From NCBI GenBank assembly GCA_946183715.1, contig CAMHDB010000006.1, positions 1 to 21,937 on the forward strand: DNA of 21,937 nt, given 5' to 3'. The notes beneath the pieces were generated by a model. The model saw nothing but the letters and a program-made list of their open reading frames with translations. It did not search any database and was not told the origin of the DNA. The DNA is from an uncultured Oscillibacter sp. (GTDB taxonomy: Bacteria > Bacillota > Clostridia > Oscillospirales > Oscillospiraceae). The position numbers were made by a program, and so were the translations under genes. Position 1 is the first letter of the stretch. Every line of letters begins with the position of its first letter. Of the stretch, positions 15,383 to 21,937 are shown one piece after another.

Positions 15383-15775
15383 TTACTTGCGCGCAAATCC
15401 AAGATAGCGCGTCCCCTGAAACGTCAATTCCCCGGCGTCGCCCTCCACAAGCATTCCATACTCCGAACCGTCTACGGCAAACTCCATCCTGTCGCCGCTG
15501 TCGACCTGAAACGTGACAAAGTACACCGTGGAATGGGTGTAGTGTACGCCGTGCGCCCCGGTCACGTCCCCGGCGTTGTGGTGACGGTGTACCGAAACGT
15601 CCTCCCGCTTTGCGACGACTTTCGCGTTGACCGTCAGGCGCGGGGAATGGTTGTTTTTATTCCACTGTCCGATACCCCGTATCAGGTTGAGAACAATCAG
15701 CGTCGCAATCAGGAAGAACAGAAACGAAAAGAGCATTTCCGCGAGGATAAAACCAACGCCTGAGAAAGTGAACAT
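15383..15775 (-). CDS. DUF2500-like membrane protein inside the pyr operon
   Basis: The 130-residue protein has one N-terminal membrane helix (about residues 8-33), then a soluble domain that starts LTVNAKVVAKR and contains a His-rich stretch SVHRHHNAG and the segment VYFVTFQVDSGDRMEF, ending with a GTRYLGFARK motif. This pattern matches DUF2500, a small family of unknown function. The soluble beta-rich domain could face outside or inside; topology was not determined. It lies between pyrF (17 bp) and pyrE (14 bp), has a GAGG-type site upstream of 15775, and shares the operon strand and codon style. It has no known link to pyrimidine synthesis. Confidence 0.8.
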   Translation of the reverse strand: MFTFSGVGFILAEMLFSFLFFLIATLIVLNLIRGIGQWNKNNHSPRLTVNAKVVAKREDVSVHRHHNAGDVTGAHGVHYTHSTVYFVTFQVDSGDRMEFAVDGSEYGMLVEGDAGELTFQGTRYLGFARK

Positions 15776-15792
15776 AGAACCGCCTCTTTCTA

Positions 15793-16500
15793 TTACTCTC
15801 CGGCGAACTCCCGCACACAGCGGCGGTACGCCTCTACAGGGTCGGGGGCCTGCGTCACGGGCCGCCCGACTACGATACAGTCACACCCGGCATTCGCGGC
15901 GCGGGCCGGGGTCATAACGCGTTTCTGGTCGCCGATGTCGCCGTCGGCGAAGCGGATTCCCGGCGTAACGGTCAGGAATTTGTCGCCGCAACGCGCCTTG
16001 ACGGCGGCGGCTTCCAATGGCGAACACACAACCCCGTCGAGGCCGTGCGCCGCCGCGTTGTGGGCGTAGCGTAATACGGTCTCCTCCATAGGCGTGTCAA
16101 TGAGCAATTCGTCTTTGAGCGTGCGCGCGTCCGTACTCGTCAACTGCGTGACGGCAATCAGCAGGGGCCGGGAGCCGTCCGGATGCGTCAGGCCGTCGAG
16201 CGCGGCCTCCATCATCGTCGAGCCGCCCGAGGCGTGTAAATTCACCATGTCCACGTCGAGCCGCGAGAGTACCGACATGGTACGCCGGACGGTATTCGGG
16301 ATGTCGTGCAGTTTCAGGTCGAGGAAAATCCGGTGTCCGCGCCGACGGAGTTCGCGTACCACCGACGGCCCCTCCGCGTAGTACAGCTCCATCCCGATTT
16401 TCACGAACGGCTTTTCCCCGTCCGGGAAAGCGTCGAGAAAGTCCAGCGTCTCCCGGTATCCGGGGAAATCCAACGCTACAATGACTTCTTTTCGATTCAT
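15793..16500 (-). CDS. pyrF: Orotidine 5'-phosphate decarboxylase
   Basis: PyrF decarboxylates OMP to UMP, the last step of the pathway. The 235-residue protein has the catalytic signature FLDLKLHDIPNT with Asp61, Lys63 and Asp66, the substrate-binding start VIVALDF, and the C-terminal phosphate-binding segments TPGIR and VVGRPVTQAPDP. It is full length for the short bacterial type. It is 12 bp downstream of pyrD. The ATG at 16500 has GGAGG close upstream. Confidence 0.97.
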   Translation of the reverse strand: MNRKEVIVALDFPGYRETLDFLDAFPDGEKPFVKIGMELYYAEGPSVVRELRRRGHRIFLDLKLHDIPNTVRRTMSVLSRLDVDMVNLHASGGSTMMEAALDGLTHPDGSRPLLIAVTQLTSTDARTLKDELLIDTPMEETVLRYAHNAAAHGLDGVVCSPLEAAAVKARCGDKFLTVTPGIRFADGDIGDQKRVMTPARAANAGCDCIVVGRPVTQAPDPVEAYRRCVREFAGE

Positions 16501-16512
16501 GATTCCGCCTCC

Positions 16513-17433
16513 TTACTCGTGCGCCGCGCCCGTCATGTCGGCGATACGCTCCGCGCCCAGCCGCTTACATACTTCCGGCAATTCTTCCACAATCCGCTTG
16601 CACAGGTACGGGTCGCGGAGATTCGCCGCGCCGATTTCCACCGCCGACGCCCCCGCCAGCATCATTTCGGCCACGTCTTCCGCCGACGCCACGCCCCCAC
16701 AGCCGATTATCGGCAGTCGCACGGCCTCGTACACGTCCCAAACCATCCGCAACGCCACGGGGAATATCGTCGGGCCGGACAGCCCCCCGGTGCGGTTCGC
16801 GAGTACGGGACGCCGGGTTTTCAGGTCGATACGCATTCCCAACAGGGTATTGATGAGGCACAGCCCGTCGGCCCCGGCGTCGGCACACGCCCGAGCGATT
16901 TCCGCGATATCCGATACGTTCGGCGTCAGCTTCATAAAGACAGGCTTTCGCGTCACGCGGCGGACTGCCGCCGTGACTTCCGCCGCCGCTTTCGCGTCCG
17001 TGCCGAAATTCCGCCCGCCCGCGTGGACGTTCGGACAAGATATGTTAATTTCCAGTATTTTGCACTGTTCCACGGCGTCCAGTTTGCGGCAGTTCTCCGC
17101 GTACTCTTCCACCGTGAACCCGCCGACATTCGCAATCACGGGGCCTTGGAAAATACGCGCGATGTTCGGGACTTCCTCCCGGATGACGGCGTCAATGCCC
17201 GGATTCTGCAGCCCGATGGCGTTGAGCATTCCGGCGGGGGTCTCGGCGATACGCGGCGGCGGATTGCCGTCGCAGGGTTGCGCGGTCGTGCCCTTCCACG
17301 AGAACGCGCCCAGAATATTTAGGTCGTAGAGCGCGGCATACTCCCGCCCGTAGCCGAACGTGCCCGACGCCGGAATCACGGGGTTTTTGAGCGCCACGCC
17401 CGCCAGCGTCACCGACAGATTCACGTCTCCCAT
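16513..17433 (-). CDS. pyrD: Dihydroorotate dehydrogenase B, catalytic subunit
   Basis: This 306-residue class 1B enzyme oxidises dihydroorotate to orotate with FMN and passes electrons to PyrK. The class 1 catalytic cysteine is visible in INISCPNV (Cys133). Other FMN-barrel motifs are PASGTFGYG, the substrate-loop NAIGLQNPG, KLTPNVSD and GCGGVASAED. The start at 17433 is supported by GGAGG just upstream; it overlaps the pyrK end by 13 bp, so translation is coupled and the PyrD-PyrK complex is likely. The longer in-frame extension lies inside pyrK and is rejected. Confidence 0.97.
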   Translation of the reverse strand: MGDVNLSVTLAGVALKNPVIPASGTFGYGREYAALYDLNILGAFSWKGTTAQPCDGNPPPRIAETPAGMLNAIGLQNPGIDAVIREEVPNIARIFQGPVIANVGGFTVEEYAENCRKLDAVEQCKILEINISCPNVHAGGRNFGTDAKAAAEVTAAVRRVTRKPVFMKLTPNVSDIAEIARACADAGADGLCLINTLLGMRIDLKTRRPVLANRTGGLSGPTIFPVALRMVWDVYEAVRLPIIGCGGVASAEDVAEMMLAGASAVEIGAANLRDPYLCKRIVEELPEVCKRLGAERIADMTGAAHE

Positions 17434-18155
17434 ACGATGTCCTCCCGCGCGAATACAGGCCCGTCCTTGCAAATCCGCCGCCAGCCGCCCCGGAACGGCA
17501 TGGAACAGCCCATGCAGGCCCCGAACCCGCAACCCATGCGCGCCTCAAAGCTGTACTGCCCGCCCGTCAGGTGCGGCAACCCGTACACCGCGCGCAGCAT
17601 GGGCAGGGGGCCGCAACAGCAGACGTAGCGCCGGGAATCGTACTGCCGCAGCATGTCCGTAACCAGTCCGTTTTCGTCCTCGGTCGCGACGAGGACGGTA
17701 TCGCACACGGCGCGGAACTCGTCGAGATAGAACACGTCGGCGCGGCTACGGAATCCCAGCGCGGCTACGGCGGGAATCCCGCGCCGCGACAGCGCTTTCG
17801 CCAGCCCGTACAGCGGCGCGATTCCGATTCCGCCGCCCGCCAGAATCACGCCTTCCGGGTCGATTCCCGACAGCGTGAAGCCGTTGCCTAAACCGCTGAG
17901 CACGTCGAAGACGGTACCCGGCGGGGAATCGGCGAGTTCGCGCGTCCCCGCGCCCGCGATTCGGAGCAGGAGCGTCAAGTGTCCGGGCGTCCAGTCGCAG
18001 ACCGACACCGGACGCCGTAGAAAGCGCCCGGGCAGGGCCAGATTGACGAATTGCCCCGGGGCCGTGATGGCGGAGGTATCGCCGGAGAAGCGCAACTCCA
18101 CGGTGTCGGCGGCGAGGGGCCGGACGCGTTCGAGTGTAAAGGCGGATTGTTTCAC
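17421..18155 (-). CDS. pyrK: Dihydroorotate dehydrogenase B, electron-transfer subunit
   Basis: PyrK carries FAD and a [2Fe-2S] cluster and lets PyrD use NAD+. The 244-residue protein shows the FAD-binding RPVS (48-51), the nucleotide-binding LAGGGIGIAPLY (105-116) and the iron-sulphur cysteines Cys209, Cys214, Cys217 and Cys229 (Cx4Cx2Cx11C). The start is GTG at 18155, overlapping the pyrC stop (GTGA) with GGAGG upstream; the open frame extends further but into pyrC. Pairing with pyrD confirms the class 1B assignment. Confidence 0.96.
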   Translation of the reverse strand: MKQSAFTLERVRPLAADTVELRFSGDTSAITAPGQFVNLALPGRFLRRPVSVCDWTPGHLTLLLRIAGAGTRELADSPPGTVFDVLSGLGNGFTLSGIDPEGVILAGGGIGIAPLYGLAKALSRRGIPAVAALGFRSRADVFYLDEFRAVCDTVLVATEDENGLVTDMLRQYDSRRYVCCCGPLPMLRAVYGLPHLTGGQYSFEARMGCGFGACMGCSMPFRGGWRRICKDGPVFAREDIVWET

Positions 18156-19432
18156 AGCGTCGCCTCCCTGTCCGGCAGATTGTGGTACACGATGTTCCCG
18201 CCGCATACGGTCATGGCGACGGCGGCGGATACGCCCCAGCCGTCGAAGGGCGTCGCGCGGCCCAGCGAACGGAATTTCGCGGCGTCGACGACGTGCGGGC
18301 GGTTCAAGTCGAGAATCGTAAAGTCGGCGGCATCCCCGGGCGACAGCGTACACGGCGCGAAGCCGAAAATCTCACGCGGACGCACGCACAACGCCCGCAA
18401 AAGCGTTTCCAGCGGCACAAGTCCGGTCTCCACGAGACGCGTATAGAGTACGGGGAACGCCGTCTCCAGCCCGACGACGCCGTTGAGACTGCCGCGCAGT
18501 CCGCGCGACTTCTCCCCGGGGCTGTGCGGCGCGTGGTCGGTGGCGATACAGTCTACAGTGCCGTCGAGCAGTCCGGCTAACAGCGCGTCGCGGTCGGCGG
18601 CGCTCCGGATGGGCGGATTCATCTTGAACCGCCCGTCGTCGGAAATCTCCGCGTCCGTCAGTGCCAGATAGTGCGGGCCCGTCTCGCAACTGACGCGCAG
18701 TCCGTCGCGCTTGGCCTCCCGGATGAGCGCGACGCTCTCCTTGGTCGAGACGTGGCAGACGTGGTACTGACACCCCGTGTCGCGGACAAGTTCCAAGTCG
18801 CGCTCCACCTGCTTCCACTCGCTTTCGGACGCGTTGCCCGGAAAGCCGTACTCCCGCGCAAAGTCGCCGTCATGGATTGCCCAGTCTTTGCGGAGTAAAC
18901 TTTCGTCCTCACAGTGCGCGACAATCGGCCTTCCGACGGCTTTCGCGCGCTCCATCGCCTCCCGCATGACCGCCCGCGACTGTACGCCCCGCCCGTCGTC
19001 GGAGAAGCCCGCCACATGCGGCGCGAGCGCCTCAAAATCCGAGAGTTCCGCGCCCTGTTCCCCGCGTGTGATTGCCCCGTAGGGCCGCACTTTTACCACG
19101 GCGTCGCGGCGTATCCAGTCGAGTTGCGCTTGCAGGTGTTCAAGGTTGTCCGGGACGGGTTTCAAATTCGGCATGGTGCAGACGGTCGTATAGCCCCCGG
19201 CGGCGGCGGCGGACGTGCCCGAGCGGACAGTCTCCTTGTACTCGAAGCCCGGCTGGCGGAAATGTACGTGGACATCGACGAAGCCCGGTACCACCAGACA
19301 GCCCGGAACTTGTACCACCGACGCGCCGTCGGTACCCGCCGGACAGGCCGCGATTTGCGCGCCGTCGGCGGCAAGCGGGCCCTCGTCGAACTGTCCGTTC
19401 CGGTACACGGTTCCGCCTATAAACAGAAGCAT
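18152..19432 (-). CDS. pyrC: Dihydroorotase
   Basis: PyrC cyclises carbamoyl-aspartate to dihydroorotate. The 426-residue protein is a type I (long) dihydroorotase of the amidohydrolase fold. Metal ligands are visible as DVHVHF (His55, His57), FSDDG (Asp146), AHCED (His173), CHVSTKES (His227) and ATDHAPH (Asp299). Substrate-binding HFRQPG and CTMPN follow the expected order. The ATG at 19432 is preferred because GGGGG lies about 7 bp upstream and homologues begin MLL; an ATG two codons earlier (19438) is the alternative. It is the first gene of the operon, behind its own promoter with only about 25 nt of leader. Confidence 0.95.
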   Translation of the reverse strand: MLLFIGGTVYRNGQFDEGPLAADGAQIAACPAGTDGASVVQVPGCLVVPGFVDVHVHFRQPGFEYKETVRSGTSAAAAGGYTTVCTMPNLKPVPDNLEHLQAQLDWIRRDAVVKVRPYGAITRGEQGAELSDFEALAPHVAGFSDDGRGVQSRAVMREAMERAKAVGRPIVAHCEDESLLRKDWAIHDGDFAREYGFPGNASESEWKQVERDLELVRDTGCQYHVCHVSTKESVALIREAKRDGLRVSCETGPHYLALTDAEISDDGRFKMNPPIRSAADRDALLAGLLDGTVDCIATDHAPHSPGEKSRGLRGSLNGVVGLETAFPVLYTRLVETGLVPLETLLRALCVRPREIFGFAPCTLSPGDAADFTILDLNRPHVVDAAKFRSLGRATPFDGWGVSAAVAMTVCGGNIVYHNLPDREATL

Positions 19433-19463
19433 AGCCATTCCCCCCGTCCGTTTTTCGCGTTTC

Positions 19464-19492
19464 AGGATACCACATCGCCCCCGGGATTGCAA
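19464..19492 (-). promoter_or_regulatory. Promoter of the pyrimidine operon (extended -10)
   Basis: On the minus strand TTGCAA (19492-19487) and TATCCT (19469-19464) are 17 bp apart, with TGG directly before the -10 box, an extended -10 element. Transcription would start near 19457, about 25 nt before the pyrC ATG. That leader is too short for the PyrR-type antiterminator/terminator known from Bacillus. Confidence 0.65.
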
Positions 19493-19569
19493 CGTTTCTT
19501 TGCGGCGGAGTGGAAAATCTTTCCTCAAATGCTCCCGAATTTCGCGCGCCGACAGCCGATAAAAAAAGA

Positions 19570-19598
19570 GTGACAAGCGGGAAAACTTATGTTAAAAT
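19570..19598 (+). promoter_or_regulatory. Promoter of the DUF2325/DnaD genes (extended -10)
   Basis: GTGACA (19570-19575) and TAAAAT (19593-19598) are 17 bp apart and TGT precedes the -10 box. Transcription would start near 19605; AAGGAGG (19639-19645) then precedes the ATG at 19653 by 7 bp. Confidence 0.75.
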
Positions 19599-19652
19599 AG
19601 TTCCGCCCTTTCCACACAGAGAAAGGAACGCTGACTATAAGGAGGTTTCCGG

Positions 19653-21491
19653 ATGGCTAAGAAAAGCACAACGCCACATGGAAAAACGTGGCGGCTGTCC
19701 GGCGAGACGCTGTCGCCGGTACCGCTCTCCGACGCCGAGGAGCGGCAATTCTCAGAGATTTTTTCCGGTTTTCAAAGTTTGACCATGTCCGAGCCCGCGC
19801 TGGGCGTCAGCGCCGCGACGATGCGCGGACGCGAAACCGCCGCCCGTGCGTCTCTGGGCTACTTTTGCGAGCATTTCGGCGACTACGGGCGCGACGCCGT
19901 AATAAAGGCCTTTTCTACCGCGCTGGCCCTGCCCGTCAAGCCATACGACTTCAACACGCTTCCCTTTGGTGCCGCGCTCTGGCTACTCGGCTATGTGCGG
20001 GAACAGGATTTGCAACCGGAACTTCTACCCCTTCTGCCGGAAAATACCGACCTGCCGGAACTCCCGGCGGTGGACTTCCGATACCCGCGCGAACTCGTCT
20101 CAAGCGTGGCCTACGTGTTGCTGAACCGGAGGAAAAGTACGCTCAAAGAGTTCCGAAAGCTGACGGGGCTTCTCCGCAAACAGGATGCCGTAAATTTGCG
20201 GGCGGCCTTCCGGGACGCGGCGCTGGATTATTTCGGGCGGTTTCTGGAAGTCTGCAAGCGCGTGGCCCCCGCGACGCCCTCCGCGCCCGAGAGGGCCCTC
20301 ACGCTTTCGCCGTTCCCGCTGGCCAAAGACCTCTTTTCGACGGGCACGAAGCCGCCCCCGCCGCCCGACTTCCGCAATCTCCCGGAGCGTACCCCCGACG
20401 TGACGTTCCTCATCAAGACGCCGCTGCTGATTGGCATGCCGCCCGACAAAATGCAGTCGGAGCTTTATTATCGGCGTCTGACGGATTTGCTGTCGGAATT
20501 TACGGTACGGAACCCCTACGAAATCTGCGCGGCGGCCCTGCTGTTGGAGCGGGAAAACGACCTGCTGATGAATCTCAACACGCTGACCAACGCCGTTTTA
20601 GCCTGCGCGGAGCGACATTTGCCGTGGGCGTGCGAGCGTGCGGAGGCCGCGCCGCCCCTCTACACTGCCGCCGCGCCGGATTACGCGCTACATTACACGG
20701 ATGGCGAGGCTTTGTTCTCCGCGCAACAGCTCTTCTACCGTGCGACCGGGTACCTGTTGCCGCGCGGGCGGGAGCCGTCCGGGGATTTGGAAGCGTGGTT
20801 CGCGGCGCGGGGGCTTTCCGGGGGCGATTCCCGCGCGTTGGCCGTGGCGGCTATGGCGCTGTCGGGCGCCGACGACGCCCGCGCCGACGCCGAGGACGGC
20901 GTCTGGGACGCCGTCGACGCGAACCGGAAGGCCTCCGGCGGCGCCGACGCCCCCGGCGACGCCGACAACGCCGAGCGCGTCGCCGAACTGACGCGGCAGT
21001 TGAAGTCCGCCAAACAGGCCGCACACGAGAAGGAACAGCTCATCCGGCAACTGGAAGAACAGCTCCGCGACGAGACCCGCCGCGCCGAACAGGACCGCAT
21101 GGAACTGCGCGGACTGCGCGACACCCTGTTCCGTACCCGCGCCGGGGAGGTCTCCGACTTCTCGACGCCCGAGAAGCCCATACAACTCCCGTATCAAATC
21201 CGCCGCCGGGTACTGATTTTCGGCGGTCACGATACTTGGAGTAAGTCTATCCGGCCCCTGTTGCCGGGGGCGCGCTTCTTCGAGCGCGAATCCCTCCCCG
21301 ACCTGAACGCCATCAAGGGCGCGGACGTGGTCTGGATTCAGGCCAACGCCCTCTCCCACAAGTTCTACTACCGAATCATCGAGACCGCGCGCCGCGAAAA
21401 CATCCTCGTGCGCTATTTCAGCTTCGCAAGCGCCCGCAAATGCGCCGAACAGGTCGTGGAACACGAACTGTCCGGAACCCCGGAATCCTGA
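19653..21491 (+). CDS. Large coiled-coil protein with C-terminal DUF2325-like domain
   Basis: The 612-residue protein is not a known enzyme to me. Residues 1-400 are mostly helical with no motif I recognise. Residues about 403-440 are a low-complexity Asp/Ala/Gly linker, and 440-497 form a heptad-like coiled coil rich in Glu, Gln, Arg and Lys. From 517 to about 605 lies RRRVLIFGGHDTW ... DVVWIQANALSH ... ILVRYFSFASARKC, a Rossmann-like arrangement matching DUF2325, whose members bear a GGH motif and have no established function. No signal peptide or membrane helix is seen. The AAGGAGG site fixes the start. It is 14 bp upstream of a DnaD-domain gene, which hints at DNA replication or chromosome biology; this is inference only. 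Confidence 0.8.
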   Translation: MAKKSTTPHGKTWRLSGETLSPVPLSDAEERQFSEIFSGFQSLTMSEPALGVSAATMRGRETAARASLGYFCEHFGDYGRDAVIKAFSTALALPVKPYDFNTLPFGAALWLLGYVREQDLQPELLPLLPENTDLPELPAVDFRYPRELVSSVAYVLLNRRKSTLKEFRKLTGLLRKQDAVNLRAAFRDAALDYFGRFLEVCKRVAPATPSAPERALTLSPFPLAKDLFSTGTKPPPPPDFRNLPERTPDVTFLIKTPLLIGMPPDKMQSELYYRRLTDLLSEFTVRNPYEICAAALLLERENDLLMNLNTLTNAVLACAERHLPWACERAEAAPPLYTAAAPDYALHYTDGEALFSAQQLFYRATGYLLPRGREPSGDLEAWFAARGLSGGDSRALAVAAMALSGADDARADAEDGVWDAVDANRKASGGADAPGDADNAERVAELTRQLKSAKQAAHEKEQLIRQLEEQLRDETRRAEQDRMELRGLRDTLFRTRAGEVSDFSTPEKPIQLPYQIRRRVLIFGGHDTWSKSIRPLLPGARFFERESLPDLNAIKGADVVWIQANALSHKFYYRIIETARRENILVRYFSFASARKCAEQVVEHELSGTPES

Positions 21492-21505
21492 AAGGAAGAC
21501 CCCCT

Positions 21506-21937
21506 GTGCCGAATATTCTGCTTCATACGGGCGACGAACCCTTTTTGATACCCCCCAAAGCCCTGCAGCGCCTGCTCGACCGCGGGGACGGGGACGCCGC
21601 GTTACTCTATCTCGCGCTCCTCCGCCACCGGGGGACGCTCTCCCCGCGCGCGCTGACCTGCGAAATGCGCTGGGAGGCGGAGCGCATGGACGCGGCGGAA
21701 ACCGTCCTCGGGGAACTCGGCCTCGTCGCGTCCGACTCCGCCGCGCCCGAGGAGCCGCAGCCGCAGGACTTTCGGCAGGACGAACTCGCCTTCCAATTGG
21801 AAAACAACGCCGAATTTACACAGTTGCTTGCGCAGGTCGAGAGCCGCCTTGGGAAGCGCCTCTCCCCCGGGGACTTGTCCAAGCTCTTGGGCCTCATGAA
21901 CGAGCTGGACTTGCCCTCCGACGTAATCTACACGCTG
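21506..21937 (+). CDS. DnaD-domain protein, N-terminal part (3' truncated by window edge)
   Basis: A frame opens at GTG 21506 with AAAGGA (21491-21496) 9 bp upstream and stays open to the window end, giving 144 residues. Residues about 1-75 look like a winged-helix module (PKALQRLLDRGDGDAALLYL, then LTCEMRWEAERMDAAETVL). A short Pro/Glu/Gln linker follows. From about residue 98, NNAEFTQLLAQVESRLG and SPGDLSKLLGLMNELDLP resemble the start of the DnaB_2/DnaD domain of Firmicutes primosome proteins. Those proteins help load the replicative helicase; many paralogues are phage- or plasmid-borne, but here it follows a chromosomal-type gene. The remainder, and any downstream DnaC-like ATPase, is outside the window. 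Confidence 0.75.
   Translation, partial: MPNILLHTGDEPFLIPPKALQRLLDRGDGDAALLYLALLRHRGTLSPRALTCEMRWEAERMDAAETVLGELGLVASDSAAPEEPQPQDFRQDELAFQLENNAEFTQLLAQVESRLGKRLSPGDLSKLLGLMNELDLPSDVIYTL

Overview
The window looks like chromosomal DNA from a GC-rich Clostridia bacterium, probably Oscillospirales. That placement is inferred from the gene families (glgC+glgD pairing, class 1B pyrD with pyrK, pyrB with pyrI, a DnaD-domain protein, AGGAGG ribosome binding sites and sigma-A-type promoters), not from a marker gene. Most of it is conserved housekeeping DNA, with several regulatory or accessory features at gene junctions.

Layout. (1) Positions 1-7212, + strand: a glycogen cluster, glgB (3' end only), glgC, glgD, glgA, glgP, closed by a terminator. 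GlgC/GlgD make ADP-glucose, GlgA polymerises it, GlgB branches the polymer and GlgP degrades it. A second promoter and a 12-bp hairpin lie before glgA, and GlgA carries an unusual repetitive acidic tail ending in lysines. (2) 7213-9865: about 180 bp with no recognisable gene, a 71-residue XRE regulator (-), an AT-rich divergent promoter region, a DEAD-box RNA helicase (+) and, convergent to it, a soluble histidine-kinase-like protein (-) whose phosphoacceptor histidine appears to be alanine. (3) 9866-10275: a 410-bp divergent intergenic region with a near-perfect 24-bp palindrome and two smaller palindromes at a promoter. (4) 10276-12934: a lipoprotein and a membrane-anchored glycerophosphodiester phosphodiesterase, then a terminator. 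(5) 12953-13320: a five-repeat CRISPR mini-array directly under a perfect TTGACA-17-TATAAT promoter, with almost no leader and no cas genes in the window, closed by a terminator. (6) 13340-19432, - strand: a pyrimidine operon in transcription order pyrC-pyrK-pyrD-pyrF-DUF2500-pyrE-pyrB-pyrI. It encodes the steps from carbamoyl phosphate to UMP, with no pyrR or car genes and no visible leader attenuator. (7) 19570-end, + strand: a coiled-coil DUF2325 protein and the start of a DnaD-domain protein.

The most striking global signal is compositional. Reading every line and line junction, I found no GATC tetranucleotide anywhere in 21.9 kb, although the base composition predicts several tens. Isoleucine codons switch from the preferred ATC to ATT or ATA when the preceding codon ends in G.
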